The position numbers and the translations under genes are program-made. This document shows, in pieces, positions 50,105-60,181 of a DNA stretch of 64,000 nucleotides. Under the pieces are notes generated by a model, which worked only from the letters and a program-made list of their open reading frames with translations, was not told the DNA's origin and did not search any database. Each line of letters opens with the position of its first letter. Position 1 is the stretch's first letter. The stretch comes from Bifidobacterium crudilactis (GTDB lineage: Bacteria > Actinomycetota > Actinomycetes > Actinomycetales > Bifidobacteriaceae), in NCBI RefSeq assembly GCF_000738005.1, contig NZ_JHAL01000002.1, positions 310,001 to 374,000 on the forward strand, given 5' to 3'.

Positions 50105-51673
50105 ATGATAACCATTATCGCAAATAGAGAGTTTGATATGGACCAGTTTCCTTCTCGTGAAATAGCGGCCGGAGAGGCCGAAGACATCGGCAAGGGCGGG
50201 CAGGGTATTCAGCGCAACGAAGAATGTCAGTCCGGGAGGCATGTGCACGCGGTGCAATACGAAAGCCATGAGCCCTTCGAGGTGCAGGGGCCGCAATGCT
50301 CCGTGCTGCTGCTCACGGGAGCGAGTGAGCGGGAGCTTGATCATGCGGTCCTGCAGCTTGCCGCGGGCAACCGGGGTGTGGAGGTCATACGGTATTGGGT
50401 CGAGAACGACACTCGCCATGATGGCGCGTTGTTCATAAGCCGTTCGCCCGGGGTGGCGCCTGAGTCGGCAAGGAGCCGTATAGGGGATGACGGCGCACTC
50501 GCCGAAAGCGGTCGTGTGCGCTTGCATATGGATGACTGCTGCCTGACATGCACCATCAAGCATGATGCGGGAATGATGATGACAGCATGTGCGGAGGGCG
50601 CGAGGGTGTTGCTGGTGGTGCTGCCGCCGAGTATCGAAGCGTCACCGGTCGCTGCATATCTGCGTGAACAATGTGCCATGAGCGGTGCCTTCGCCGATAT
50701 GCTCGATGTCTCCGAGGCGGGCAAGGGTGTCGATGACGACTCGGATGGAGAAGAAAGGCGTGAGGCTCTGGCTGTTCGGGGCATCGTGACGGTGGCTCGT
50801 TCGGCTGGGATGTGCGAGCGCTTGTTCGATGATGCACCGTGTGTGTTCGGCGAGGGCATCGAAGACCCCGGTGACGACAGAAGCAGCGGCGGTATGACGA
50901 TCCGGCTGATTCAGGAAGCGGATCATCTGGTGATGCTGGACGATGCTAGATCTTCCGGTGACGGGTTGCGCGGATTGGGCGTTGGGCCTGCCGCGAGCGC
51001 AGCCGATGCGGATGCGGATGGCATGATGCGGGAATTGCTGAGCTTGCTGCTGCCTGTCGGAGGTGCGGTGCATACCGATATGCGGAGGGTCTCCCTGCAA
51101 AACCTCGCGCCCAGAGAGAAGGCGGCGGAGACGGAATCGGATGCCGGCGAGGTGAATGGTGCCTCCGGTGAAGCAGGAGGAGGCGAATCGCTGGTGCGCG
51201 AAGCCGCCCTTGGGTCTTCCGACGATACATCTATTGAAGATGACGAAGCCATCGAGATGAAGGCTTTCGGCCGGCATATCCTTGCGCTGAGCGTCAGGAC
51301 GCAGAGGCCGGTCCACCCGGCAAGACTCTCCGACTATCTCGGGTCGGAACACGAGGCGATGCACATTCAGGCGCATTTCAAGGTGCCGACGAAACCCTTC
51401 TCGACATTCGTGTGGGAATGCGAGCCCAATGGTTCGCAGGTGGAGCAGATTCCCGATGCCTACCTTCGCGATGTGCACTGCAATGTGACCGAGTTGTTCA
51501 TGGTCGTCCGGTGCGATGATGTGAATTGTGACGGTGCGTCGATTGCCAGGGGTGTGGAGGACCTGCTGCTGGACGATGCTGAGATGGCGTTGGATTCCGT
51601 GGCTTGGATGGGGCAGGAGGACGACTTCACTCATTGGGCCGAGTCCGCATCCGTGGGTGACGAGGAGGTGTGA
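50105..51673 (+). CDS. CobW-like, Mrf-type protein of the zinc-starvation cluster
   Basis: 522 residues. Core from about residue 64 ([10 protein letters not shown]) has the CobW/COG0523 order and a [10 protein letters not shown] motif in place of CxCC, as in mycobacterial Mrf, which recruits a hibernation factor to zinc-poor ribosomes. The P-loop lysine/Ser is absent (TGASERELD), so GTP binding is doubtful. A long acidic Asp/Glu/Ser insert sits around residues 330-385. C-terminal CobW_C domain follows. Starts at ATG 50105 (possibly leaderless) or ATG 50138 with a weak site. Divergent from rpmB under one Zur-like box. Confidence 0.7.
   Translation: MITIIANREFDMDQFPSREIAAGEAEDIGKGGQGIQRNEECQSGRHVHAVQYESHEPFEVQGPQCSVLLLTGASERELDHAVLQLAAGNRGVEVIRYWVENDTRHDGALFISRSPGVAPESARSRIGDDGALAESGRVRLHMDDCCLTCTIKHDAGMMMTACAEGARVLLVVLPPSIEASPVAAYLREQCAMSGAFADMLDVSEAGKGVDDDSDGEERREALAVRGIVTVARSAGMCERLFDDAPCVFGEGIEDPGDDRSSGGMTIRLIQEADHLVMLDDARSSGDGLRGLGVGPAASAADADADGMMRELLSLLLPVGGAVHTDMRRVSLQNLAPREKAAETESDAGEVNGASGEAGGGESLVREAALGSSDDTSIEDDEAIEMKAFGRHILALSVRTQRPVHPARLSDYLGSEHEAMHIQAHFKVPTKPFSTFVWECEPNGSQVEQIPDAYLRDVHCNVTELFMVVRCDDVNCDGASIARGVEDLLLDDAEMALDSVAWMGQEDDFTHWAESASVGDEEV
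50106..50120. promoter_or_regulatory. zur box: Zur-like palindrome within the divergent rpmB promoter
   Basis: TGATAACCATTATCG fits between a TTGCGA -35 box (50118-50123, minus strand) and TATAAT (50095-50100), spacer 17, toward rpmB. It also overlaps the ATG at 50105 of the opposite gene, whose own TTGACA (50070-50075) and GATTAT (50094-50099) boxes read into it. Occupation would block both transcripts. Confidence 0.75.
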
Positions 51674-51706
51674 TGGAGGGAAGCGTTCTCAAAAACACTC
51701 TATAAA

Positions 51707-51721
51707 TGATAATTAATATCA
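51707..51721. promoter_or_regulatory. zur box: Zur-like palindrome before znuA
   Basis: TGATAATTAATATCA is a near-perfect palindrome closely matching the box at 50106. It lies 185 bases before the znuA start. TATAAA precedes it and TATAGT follows. Confidence 0.72.
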
Positions 51722-51905
51722 ATAAGTGTATAGTGGTTCCTGTCAACGCAGAGGACGTGTTTCGCGCTGCCCAAAGTCCGATGACCCGAAGAACTCGGGT
51801 CGGAACGCTGGTCGTCGCAAGCATCGGGAACAGTAATCCCGAAGAGTTCGGAACGCGAACCGCTGCATGAATCAGTACTATGCAATATGTGGGAAGTAGG
51901 GGACT

Positions 51906-52844
51906 ATGTCGGTATCGGCATTCTTCAATTCAACAAAACGAACGGCCATGAAGCGCATCCTCGCGGCTTCGGTGGCCATTGCGGCCTTGGCGGGAGCCTC
52001 CGCCTGCGGATCATCCGCGAATGAGGCGTCGTCCTCCGACGCCTCATCGGACTCGAAGATCAGCGTGATCGCCAGCATCAACCAATGGGGTTCCGTCGCC
52101 AGGGACCTGGGTGGAGACAAGGTCGACGTCACCTCGATTATGACGAACACCAACGTCGAGGCACATGACTACGAGCCGAGCACCTCGGACGTCGCGAAAT
52201 TCACTTCGGCCAAGGTGGTCGTCGTCAACGGTGCCGATTACGACCCGTGGGCAACCAAGGCGGCATCATCCACCAAAGCCACGTTGGTCGATGCTGCCGA
52301 AGCTGGCGGCAAGAAGTCCGGGGACAATCCCCACGTGTGGTTCTCCGCCGCGGTCCGTACCGCAGCAGCGGATGCGATTACCAAAGCTTACGAAAAGGCC
52401 ATGCCGGACCAGAAGACCTACTTTGCAGGTCTGAATACCGAGTGGAAGGCCAAGGAGCAGAAGCTCGAAGCGACAATCAAGGAGTCGAGCACCAAGCTCA
52501 AGGGCGTCAACTACGCAGCGACCGAATCGGTCGCCTGGTATCTCGCAGACGACCTCGGCATGAAGGACGTGACGCCGAGCGGATACGCACAGGCCTCCGC
52601 GAACGAAAGCGAACCGTCGCCGGCGGACATCACCGCATACCAGCAGGCCTTGGGTACGGGCGATATCAAGATGCTCGTGTTCAACTCTCAGGAGGCTGAT
52701 TCCGTTACCGATCAGATCACCTCGGCGGCCAAGAAGAACAATGTGCCGATCGTCGACCTTACCGAGCAGATGCCTAAGCAGTACAACGATCTGCTTGATT
52801 GGATGAACGCCCTGGTCTCCGACTTCGCCAAGAGCGTTGAGTAG
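51906..52844 (+). CDS. znuA: Zinc ABC transporter substrate-binding lipoprotein ZnuA
   Basis: 312 residues. Signal peptide with lipobox AGASAC at Cys34. Cluster A-I fold of ZnuA/SitA proteins: NVEAHDYEPS and NPHVWF supply His ligands, with TESVAWYL and IVDLTEQMP in the positions of the other two. No His-rich loop is seen. ATG 51906 follows AGGGGACT; ATG 51948 is possible. Permease and ATPase genes are not adjacent. Captures zinc (or manganese) outside the membrane. Confidence 0.87.
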   Translation: MSVSAFFNSTKRTAMKRILAASVAIAALAGASACGSSANEASSSDASSDSKISVIASINQWGSVARDLGGDKVDVTSIMTNTNVEAHDYEPSTSDVAKFTSAKVVVVNGADYDPWATKAASSTKATLVDAAEAGGKKSGDNPHVWFSAAVRTAAADAITKAYEKAMPDQKTYFAGLNTEWKAKEQKLEATIKESSTKLKGVNYAATESVAWYLADDLGMKDVTPSGYAQASANESEPSPADITAYQQALGTGDIKMLVFNSQEADSVTDQITSAAKKNNVPIVDLTEQMPKQYNDLLDWMNALVSDFAKSVE

Positions 52845-52929
52845 GGAACGGCACAGAGATTCACAGTAAGGCGGCTCAAGGCCCGAACGGCTCTTTCCGG
52901 GCTTCAGCACGCCTTACACCATGCAGGAT

Positions 52930-52979
52930 TCACCTCGCGGTGGCAAAGCCGAGCTTCGCCACCGCGAGGTGATTTTTTT
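52930..52979 (+). terminator. Strong intrinsic terminator after znuA
   Basis: TCACCTCGCGGTGGC and GCCACCGCGAGGTGA pair perfectly across 15 bp, followed by seven T. Confidence 0.95.
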
Positions 52980-53037
52980 GACAAGATCACTGAATATGAC
53001 CAGGCTTTGTCGGGCATCGTTGGGACAATCGGAGACT

Positions 53038-55377
53038 ATGCTTAGCATTCTACGGCGTCGCAAGACGGGGGACAACCGCGCATCGGAGCAAGGAACGGAA
53101 GGAGCCCGGGGAACGGAGTCAATCTCCGTGGACCCCAACAACCGTGAACAACCGCCGGTACAGGCCAATGACGAATCAATCGGCTTCGGCAAGACACGGT
53201 TCTCGGCATGGGCGTACGTCGTGCTGTTCCTGGTCATAGACATCATCGGAGTAGGTCTGTTGCAGTGGGGCGTCACCATTTCGAGCTCACGCGTCGCCCT
53301 GTCGAGCCCATTGATTGGCTTCTGGGGCTTCATATCAAGCATGTGGACCGAAGGACGTTTTGTATTCATCCTCAATCTGCTTGCCTTGGGATTCATCTAT
53401 CTGATCATTCTCATGCTATGCAACCGCTTCTGGGTCGCATCACCCATATTCCTGGGGATATGCACGGCAGTGGCCGTCGCCGAACACCTCAAAGCGATTT
53501 CACGCTACGAGGCGATTATGCCTGCCGACCTGAACTTCCTGCAATCGAACACGGGCAACATCGTCAGCTTCCTGCCCGCAGGGGCGCAATGGACCATCGT
53601 CTGGTCGGTGGTGATGGTCCTGGTCGTGATCGCACTGTGCGTGTTCATCAATCGCATGGACCTGCGTCGCGGCAAAATCTTCTTCACCATGGACAAGCGC
53701 ATCGGGGCCATCTGCAGGGTGCTGTTCATCCTCGTGCCGGCCATGGCGCTGACGCTTTTCGCCCAATCGGTGAGCACGGTCGGCACATGGTCGAACAACT
53801 TCTCGAAAACCATGGGTGACATTCCCTCGATGTGGGACTCAGTCTATGACGCACAGAGGAACGGCACCCTGCTGGCCTTCATGCGTCAGCTCAACCCGAA
53901 AGTCATGGATGAGCCCAGCGGATACAGCGAAGCAACCATGAAGAAGGTCGTCAAACGCTACCAGCAGGAAGCGCAGAAAATCAACACCACACGCAGCGGC
54001 TATCTCAACGACAGCACCGTGATCTACGTGCTTTCCGAATCCTTCTCCGACCCGACCAGGGTTCCCGGCATCGCCATCAACAAGGACCCGATGCCCAACA
54101 TTCGTTCCATCAAGCAGAACACCACAAGCGGCCTGATGCTGTCCTCCGGATACGGCGGTGGTACGGCGAATCTGGAATTCCAACAGATATCCGGGTTGAG
54201 CATGGCGAATTTCGATGCCTCTTTGACCAGTCCGTATCAGCAGCTCGTACCGTCGCTCTCCTGGACCCCCACAATCAACCAAATCTGGGGTGGGGCTAAG
54301 AATTCCCTCGCATTCCATCCCTACGAGTCCTCGATGTACTCGCGTGCCGTGAACTACAGGAAATTCGGTTTCTCGCATTTCTACACATTGGATGGCACCG
54401 ACCAGATTCAGTACCAGAACAAGATTGACCGATCGCCGTATGTGAGCGACGAATCCGCATACAACAGCGCGTTGGCGAAAATCGCCACAGGGGACACCAC
54501 CCAGTTCCTGCAGGTCATCACCATGCAAAATCACATGCCGTACAACAACTGGTACGACAATAACGAATACCAGGTGACGGCATCCACCGGCGCTACTGCG
54601 CTCGGCAGCGATGAGACCATGTCCATCGACACCTATGCCAAAGGCGTCAGCATCACCGACAATTCCACCGAATCCTTCCTGAACGCACTCGACGCTATCA
54701 AGAAGCCCATTACCGTCGTCTTCTACGGAGACCACCTTCCCGGCATCTATACCACTGCGGGTTCGGATTCCAACAATTCCCTCGCCCTGCATGAAACCGA
54801 CTACTTCATCTGGTCGAATTCCGCTTCGACCTCAAGCGGGAACAAACTGCAGAACAGCAACTTCAGCTCGCCGAATTTCTTCATGGCCCAGACCGCCGAG
54901 CATATGAACGCGAAGGTTTCGCCATATCTGGCCTTCCTCACACAATTGCACAGCAAGATAGCCGCAATCGAGCCTCCGGTGGTCAACCAGATACAAGGCT
55001 GGGACAGGATTCCCGAAGGGCAGACGATTTATCTGGATAATTCGGGCAATCCCATGGATGCCACGACCTTCGACGCGGCCACGAAGCAGCTGCTGAACGA
55101 CTACAAACTTATCCAGTACGACATCACAGCCGGAAACCACTACCTGGAAGACACCGACTTCATGGCGGCTCCCTCCAAGGCGAGCGAGGAGAAGGCTGCC
55201 AAGGAGGCGGCACAGAAGGCCGCCAAAGAGGCTGCAGCGGCTGCGGATGCCTCGGCGAAGGCCGAAGCTAGCGCATCCGGTTCACCCGGTGCCTCTTCAC
55301 CCGGTGCCTCGGGCACTTCGAGCGAATCGAGCAGTTCGAGCGAATCAGGCGACGGACAGACCACCAGCGGGCAGTGA
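53038..55377 (+). CDS. LTA synthase-like membrane sulfatase-fold enzyme
   Basis: 779 residues. Charged N-terminal tail, five membrane helices (about 55-245), then an extracellular sulfatase domain. Thr in GGGTANLEFQ is the predicted nucleophile; MQNHMPYN and FYGDHLPG hold metal/phosphate contacts. Relatives polymerise glycerol phosphate on lipoteichoic acid or transfer phosphoglycerol to glycans. The last 70 residues are Ala/Ser-rich (KAAKEAAAAADAS). ATG 53038 is used, with GGAGACT; an ATG at 52921 lies inside the terminator and is rejected; 52996 is possible. Confidence 0.85.
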   Translation: MLSILRRRKTGDNRASEQGTEGARGTESISVDPNNREQPPVQANDESIGFGKTRFSAWAYVVLFLVIDIIGVGLLQWGVTISSSRVALSSPLIGFWGFISSMWTEGRFVFILNLLALGFIYLIILMLCNRFWVASPIFLGICTAVAVAEHLKAISRYEAIMPADLNFLQSNTGNIVSFLPAGAQWTIVWSVVMVLVVIALCVFINRMDLRRGKIFFTMDKRIGAICRVLFILVPAMALTLFAQSVSTVGTWSNNFSKTMGDIPSMWDSVYDAQRNGTLLAFMRQLNPKVMDEPSGYSEATMKKVVKRYQQEAQKINTTRSGYLNDSTVIYVLSESFSDPTRVPGIAINKDPMPNIRSIKQNTTSGLMLSSGYGGGTANLEFQQISGLSMANFDASLTSPYQQLVPSLSWTPTINQIWGGAKNSLAFHPYESSMYSRAVNYRKFGFSHFYTLDGTDQIQYQNKIDRSPYVSDESAYNSALAKIATGDTTQFLQVITMQNHMPYNNWYDNNEYQVTASTGATALGSDETMSIDTYAKGVSITDNSTESFLNALDAIKKPITVVFYGDHLPGIYTTAGSDSNNSLALHETDYFIWSNSASTSSGNKLQNSNFSSPNFFMAQTAEHMNAKVSPYLAFLTQLHSKIAAIEPPVVNQIQGWDRIPEGQTIYLDNSGNPMDATTFDAATKQLLNDYKLIQYDITAGNHYLEDTDFMAAPSKASEEKAAKEAAQKAAKEAAAAADASAKAEASASGSPGASSPGASGTSSESSSSSESGDGQTTSGQ

Positions 55378-55415
55378 AACTCGGCTCTCCCGGCGTATTC
55401 CGGCGTGAACTGTCA

Positions 55416-55505
55416 TTTGTGTAGGGATTATTCGCCATATCACGATGTTCGGTGATGGTATTGCAGGGCCGATACCTCCGATGTGGCGAATAATCCCTAC
55501 ACAAA
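55416..55505. repeat. P2 palindromic element, copy 5
   Basis: 90 bp after the LTA-synthase-like gene. The 22-bp arms TTTGTGTAGGGATTATTCGC... and their complement are perfect, the strongest copy. The loop is 46 bases with an inner CGAT-type pairing. Confidence 0.92.
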
Positions 55506-55549
55506 CGCACGGGACTTTGATTTGGAGATGGCGCCGGTATGGAGGGCTT

Positions 55550-56362
55550 TCAGCCGTAGTAGAAATATCCGGTTGCGGAGTCTGCGGTGCTCATTGATGA
55601 CGCGTTGAGGATAAGCCCTTCGTAGCCTTGTGCGGAACTGCCGATGCGGCCGCGTTCCAAGGTTCCGGTCACTTTGACCCAGCCGTCCGTCTGGGGCGCT
55701 GATTGGCCGGAGGATTGGACTGTGAAGCCGAAGGGCGTCATATCAAGCACACAGCAGGTCATCAGTGTTCGTCCCGCGATATACTGCCCTTTGCCCAGAG
55801 AAGGGTTCGTGCTGACCTGACCGGTCAGAGTGATGGTGTATCCGATATAGGCGTCGGCGTTCTTGTCGATGCGGTTGTACCAAAAGCCATAATCATCGTT
55901 GCTGATGGTGATGGCTTTCCGAGATTCGTCGAGCCCGGGGAGGTGTGTCGAGGAATCTGTGGTGCGAATCGCGATGGCGCGGCTTCCGGCGAAGGCGTTC
56001 AGGGATTGAGATGATGAAATCGGCAGCAGGAACAGCAGGGTAGGTATGACCAGCAAAGTGAAGCTGGTCCTCAGCGTGCGGGAGTCCGTGGTGAACAGCC
56101 CGCAGAACGCGCCGATGGACAGCGCCGCAATCACGATGATGGCGAAAATCATATACGGCAGGCTGCGCGGTGTGACGAAGGAACGATAACGCCCGGTAAT
56201 GATGAGCAGGCCGATTGATGCAGCGAGCAGCATCAGGCAGAATCCTTCGATTCGGTTGAGGAGATTCGCTCCCTGCTTCCGAGCGATGCGGCTCTGAGCT
56301 CGGTCGCCCTGTGCAGTGCCGCCTGCAGTGCCACTGCCACCTGTCACGTCCGCCGCTGTCAT
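55550..56362 (-). CDS. TIGR03943/YcgQ-type membrane protein
   Basis: 270 residues. Three membrane helices near the N-terminus, then a domain with YNRIDKNADAYIGYTITLTG and a TCCVLDMTPFG motif (double Cys, metal-binding in the family), ending in an OB-like fold. GGAGGTATTGTG before ATG 56362. Shares one base with the permease gene. Partner of the DUF318-type permease; function unknown, metal or metallophore handling likely. Confidence 0.8.
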   Translation of the reverse strand: MTAADVTGGSGTAGGTAQGDRAQSRIARKQGANLLNRIEGFCLMLLAASIGLLIITGRYRSFVTPRSLPYMIFAIIVIAALSIGAFCGLFTTDSRTLRTSFTLLVIPTLLFLLPISSSQSLNAFAGSRAIAIRTTDSSTHLPGLDESRKAITISNDDYGFWYNRIDKNADAYIGYTITLTGQVSTNPSLGKGQYIAGRTLMTCCVLDMTPFGFTVQSSGQSAPQTDGWVKVTGTLERGRIGSSAQGYEGLILNASSMSTADSATGYFYYG

Positions 56363-57453
56363 CACAATACCTCCGTCACGAAGGCCACTGCCATCATCAA
56401 GACCAGGCAGGTCACAGCCATGGTAATACCAAGCCTCCACACAAAGCGGCGGGTGAACATGGAACGGAGCATCAGCACATTCTTCAAATCCATAATCGGG
56501 CCGAATACGAGGAATCCAAGAATCGCCGGAGTCGGGAACAGGGTGCTGATGCTGCGAGCGATGACCGCGTCGGATGAAGAGCACAATGAGCTGAGGAAGG
56601 CCAGTGCCATCATTGCCAGAATCGCCACCGGTGTTCCGTAGCCCTGCAGCCAGGAGGGGGCCGAAGAGCCCGTGAACGCTCTGACGCATGAGGCCACGAG
56701 TATGCCCATCAACATGTAGGGCATGATGGTATACAAATCGTCATGCACGTGCCGCAGATAGCGGGTGCATTGCTCTCTCCACCCGCCTTCTGCGACGGCA
56801 CGATTCGCGGAGCTTCCGGCGCTGGCGTCGGCAACGGCTGCAATGGCGGCTGAAGTGTTCTCGTCGATGTGTTGCCTGTGCGATTCATGGGCGCAGGACC
56901 CCGCCTTGCTGCCCGCATCATCGCGCATCAGATGCCTGTCTGCAGGAACGAGCACGAAGGTGGCTCCGACGACCAGCGCGACGAGTATTCCCAGACCGAC
57001 CCTGGCAACGGTCATCATCGGTCGTTCGGGGAAGGCGAACCAGGTCGACCACATCACAATCGGATTGATGACCGGCGCGGCACAGAGGAACACCACGGCG
57101 GCAGGGAGAGGCACGCCTTTGCCGTGCAGTCTGGAGAACACCGGGACGGTGGCGCAGTCGCACACCGGGATGCAGAAGCCGGCGAACAGCGCGACGATCA
57201 TGCCGAAAAACGTGGATTTCGGAAAGTGCGCGTCGATGAAGGCCTTCGTCACGAAGCTCTCCACCGCAGCGGAGATGAGGATGCCGATCAGCAGAAAAGG
57301 GAGCGCCTGAAGCAGCAGGCCGACCACACCGGTAAGGATGATGGTCATGGGGAATCCGGAGGTGTCTATCAGCGGTGAAGCCACGATGATTCCGGCAGCC
57401 AGGACGCTCCCTATGAGGAAGGTCTGGAAGGTAAAGCTGAATCTGCTGCGCAT
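56362..57453 (-). CDS. DUF318/YcgR-type permease
   Basis: 363 residues, eight or more hydrophobic segments in two halves (PF03773-like). IPVCDCATVPVFSRL keeps the CDC motif and SSLCSSSDAVIARS the second half's counterpart. A His/Ser-rich cytoplasmic loop sits in the middle. Start: ATG 57453 or GTG 57456, weak ribosome site. Pairs with the YcgQ-like gene in the same order as in Bacillus ycgR-ycgQ. No Zur-like box was found upstream. Confidence 0.8.
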   Translation of the reverse strand: MRSRFSFTFQTFLIGSVLAAGIIVASPLIDTSGFPMTIILTGVVGLLLQALPFLLIGILISAAVESFVTKAFIDAHFPKSTFFGMIVALFAGFCIPVCDCATVPVFSRLHGKGVPLPAAVVFLCAAPVINPIVMWSTWFAFPERPMMTVARVGLGILVALVVGATFVLVPADRHLMRDDAGSKAGSCAHESHRQHIDENTSAAIAAVADASAGSSANRAVAEGGWREQCTRYLRHVHDDLYTIMPYMLMGILVASCVRAFTGSSAPSWLQGYGTPVAILAMMALAFLSSLCSSSDAVIARSISTLFPTPAILGFLVFGPIMDLKNVLMLRSMFTRRFVWRLGITMAVTCLVLMMAVAFVTEVL

Positions 57454-57546
57454 CACATCGACATTGTATTACCTGAGGTCGGATTTAATCTGATATTTGC
57501 GCTGTGGGATGTCTGCAGACCGTGAGGCTTCGTCGGGTATTGAGAT

Positions 57547-57616
57547 GATAACTGCACTAAAAGGAAAGCTATTCGTTCGATTTTTCGCCTAAAGCTGTCC
57601 TTTTAGTGCAGTTATC
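57547..57616. repeat. P1 palindromic element, copy 5
   Basis: 70 bp, left arm with one change (GGAAAGC for GGACAGC), loop pairs CGA with TCG. Between the permease start and the 3' end of purD. Confidence 0.92.
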
Positions 57617-57727
57617 GTATTAGGTGGTCCCCATACAAGCCACAATGCGAAGAGCAATAATCCCTGGCAAACTCGCGGCGAAGCCAGTGAGACAGCATGG
57701 GCACAAGACCTCAGTGCCCTGGGGCGC

Positions 57728-58999
57728 CTACAGCGCTTTTGCTCCGATGTCGTGACGGTAGAACATGCCAGCCGTGTCCAATCCGTCGAGAATACCATAG
57801 ACCTTGCGCTGTGCGTCTTCGATGGTGTCTCCGGAGGATTCGACCAGCAGGACGCGACCTGATGAGGCGAGCAGCTGATGCTCGCCATGCTCGGCGTTCG
57901 CGACACCCGCATAGTAGACATGGGAATCATCATCCACAGTGATATCCGGGATGGGGGCACCGGTTACGGTATCGACGGGATACCCTTCGGAGGCGAGGAC
58001 CACGCCGAGGGTGGCACCCTCGGTATTCCAAGTGAACTCAGGCTGCTCACCGTTCAGCAATGCACTGATTCCCGCGCCGAAATCGGATTCCAGACGAGGC
58101 AGCACCACTTCCGTTTCGGGATCGCCGAAACGTGCGTTGTACTCGATGACCTTCGGACCGTCCGCAGTGGCGATAAGCCCTGCATACAGAATGCCCGTGA
58201 ACGGCACTCCTTCGTCCACCATCGCCTGGGCAGTGGGTTTGACAATCGTTTCGATGGCTTCCCTGACGACATCCTGCCCTATCTGGGGGACCGGGCTGTA
58301 GGCTCCCATACCGCCGGTGTTGGGACCTTCGTCACCGTCGTATGCACGTTTGTGATCTTGGGAAATAGGCATCGTCCAGAATTCGGCGCCACGAACGAAA
58401 CTCATCAGAGAGAACTCCTGGCCTTCGAGATAGTCCTCGATGACGACCTTCGCCCCCGCCAGGCCGAAACGGTGATCGACGAAAATCTCGTCCAACGCTT
58501 CCAATGCCTCGTCGACGCTCATCGCCACGGTAACGCCTTTGCCTGCCGCAAGTCCGTCGGCCTTCACCACGATGGGAGCGCCGTGATCGGTCACATACTG
58601 CTTGGCGCGGTCGAGATCGTCGAAGGTCTCATAGGCGGCGGTCGGAATATTATGGCGTTCCATCAGCCTTTTGGCGAAATCCTTGGACCCTTCGATCTGT
58701 GCTGCGGCCTTGTTGGGGCCGAAGGCCTTGATTCCTGCTTCGGCGAAACCGTCGACGATGCCTTCCATCAGCGGAACTTCGGGTCCCACGAAGACCCAGT
58801 CGATGCCGTTTTCACGCACGAAGTCAATGAGAGCCGCGTGATTGGTCTGCGCGAGTTGGCTGGTGCGAATGCCGTCGCGTTCCATTCCGGGATTGCCGGG
58901 GGAGCAGTACACCGCTTCGACGCTATCGCCTTTCAACAGGGTGTGCGCAACCGCATGCTCGCGGGCGCCTGAACCGATGACCAATACCTTCTGTCCCAT
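57728..58999 (-). CDS. purD: Phosphoribosylamine-glycine ligase PurD
   Basis: 423 residues, ATP-grasp enzyme of purine step 2. GSGAREHA near the N-terminus, VVKADGLAAGKGV, EGPNTGGMGAYSP (GDGDEGPNTGGMGAY region) and EYNARFGDPET are all intact. AGGAAAGAG before the ATG. First of the right-hand pur genes to end; lies 66 bases after purM in the same direction. Confidence 0.96.
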   Translation of the reverse strand: MGQKVLVIGSGAREHAVAHTLLKGDSVEAVYCSPGNPGMERDGIRTSQLAQTNHAALIDFVRENGIDWVFVGPEVPLMEGIVDGFAEAGIKAFGPNKAAAQIEGSKDFAKRLMERHNIPTAAYETFDDLDRAKQYVTDHGAPIVVKADGLAAGKGVTVAMSVDEALEALDEIFVDHRFGLAGAKVVIEDYLEGQEFSLMSFVRGAEFWTMPISQDHKRAYDGDEGPNTGGMGAYSPVPQIGQDVVREAIETIVKPTAQAMVDEGVPFTGILYAGLIATADGPKVIEYNARFGDPETEVVLPRLESDFGAGISALLNGEQPEFTWNTEGATLGVVLASEGYPVDTVTGAPIPDITVDDDSHVYYAGVANAEHGEHQLLASSGRVLLVESSGDTIEDAQRKVYGILDGLDTAGMFYRHDIGAKAL

Positions 59000-59065
59000 G
59001 TGCTCTTTCCTCTCCTAAGCCTTCAGCGCCCCAGCGACTTTCGCAAGCCCAAGACACCGCGTGAA

Positions 59066-60106
59066 TCAGATGCCGTGCCGCAGTTCCACGCGTGCCCCGT
59101 TGTCTTTGACGATCCTGCCGACCACATAGTGCGGTTCATTCGCTTCATCGAGAATCCTGCCGACTTCAGCGGCCTTGGCGGGGCTGACCATAAGCACCAT
59201 GCCGATGCCCATATTGAAAATGTTATACATCTCCAGGGCGTCGACATGACCATATTCCTGCAAAACACGGAAAATAGGAGGAACGTCCCAGCTGTCGATG
59301 TCGAAAGCCGCGGCGAGGCCGTCAGGAATGATTCTCGGCACCTTCTCCACGAAGCTGCCTCCGGTGATATGCGCAACGCCGTTCAACACGTCGGCCGCAA
59401 ACAGCGGTTTGAGGGCTTTGGCATAGATTCTGGTGGGTTTGAGCAGCTCATCGGCAAGAGTCAGACCTTCAAGCTCCGGAAGTTTGCTGTCCACGGTGAA
59501 ATCAGAGTCCTTGAACAGGGCCTTGCGCACCAAGGAGAAGCCGTTGGAATGCACGCCGGACGAGGGAAGTCCGATAAGCACGTCGCCCTCGCGTATCGCA
59601 CTGCCGTCGATGATTTTGCTTTTTTCGACCACGCCGACCGTGAAACCGGCCAGGTCGTACTCGTCCGCGTCATACATGTCGGGCATTTCGGCGGTCTCAC
59701 CGCCGACCAGTGCGGCACCGGCCTCCACACATCCATCCGTCACGCCTTTCACCACCTGTTCGAGCAGCTCGGGGTCGTTCTTGCCACAGGCGATGTAGTC
59801 CAGGAAGAACAGCGGTTCTGCGCCTTGCGCCAGAATGTCGTTGACGCACATGGCCACACAATCCTGACCGATGGTGTCATGACGGCCGGCAGCCTTCGCC
59901 ACCAGCAGTTTGGTTCCTACGCCGTCCGTTCCGGAGACGAGCACCGGTTCCCGATAATCCAGCGAGGACAGGTCGAACAGCCCGCCGAAACCGCCGATGC
60001 CACCGGCCCCCTTGCGGGCGGTGCGCGCCACATGACGCTGGATTCGGTTGACGACCTCATAGCCAGCTTCGACGCTCACACCGGCGTTCTCATAGGCTGT
60101 TGGCAT
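59066..60106 (-). CDS. purM: Phosphoribosylformylglycinamidine cyclo-ligase PurM
   Basis: 346 residues, purine step 5. [19 protein letters not shown] and [14 protein letters not shown] are family signatures. AAGGAAGG before the ATG. Same strand as purF and purD; 75 bases after purF. Confidence 0.96.
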   Translation of the reverse strand: MPTAYENAGVSVEAGYEVVNRIQRHVARTARKGAGGIGGFGGLFDLSSLDYREPVLVSGTDGVGTKLLVAKAAGRHDTIGQDCVAMCVNDILAQGAEPLFFLDYIACGKNDPELLEQVVKGVTDGCVEAGAALVGGETAEMPDMYDADEYDLAGFTVGVVEKSKIIDGSAIREGDVLIGLPSSGVHSNGFSLVRKALFKDSDFTVDSKLPELEGLTLADELLKPTRIYAKALKPLFAADVLNGVAHITGGSFVEKVPRIIPDGLAAAFDIDSWDVPPIFRVLQEYGHVDALEMYNIFNMGIGMVLMVSPAKAAEVGRILDEANEPHYVVGRIVKDNGARVELRHGI

Positions 60107-60181
60107 GGATGACCTTCCTTAGAAATGACGTGGATTCTGGGGGCTTTGGCTTGTGTGCGCTCTGGGATGCATGGCGCGGGA

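Noticed and set aside
52921..53037. Longer start for the LTA-synthase-like gene
   Set aside because: The upstream ATG lies inside a perfect terminator hairpin with seven T, so translation from there is unlikely.
57457..57546. Zur-like box before the YcgR-like permease
   Set aside because: AT-rich pieces such as AATATCAGATT are present, but no palindrome comparable to the boxes at 50106 and 51707.
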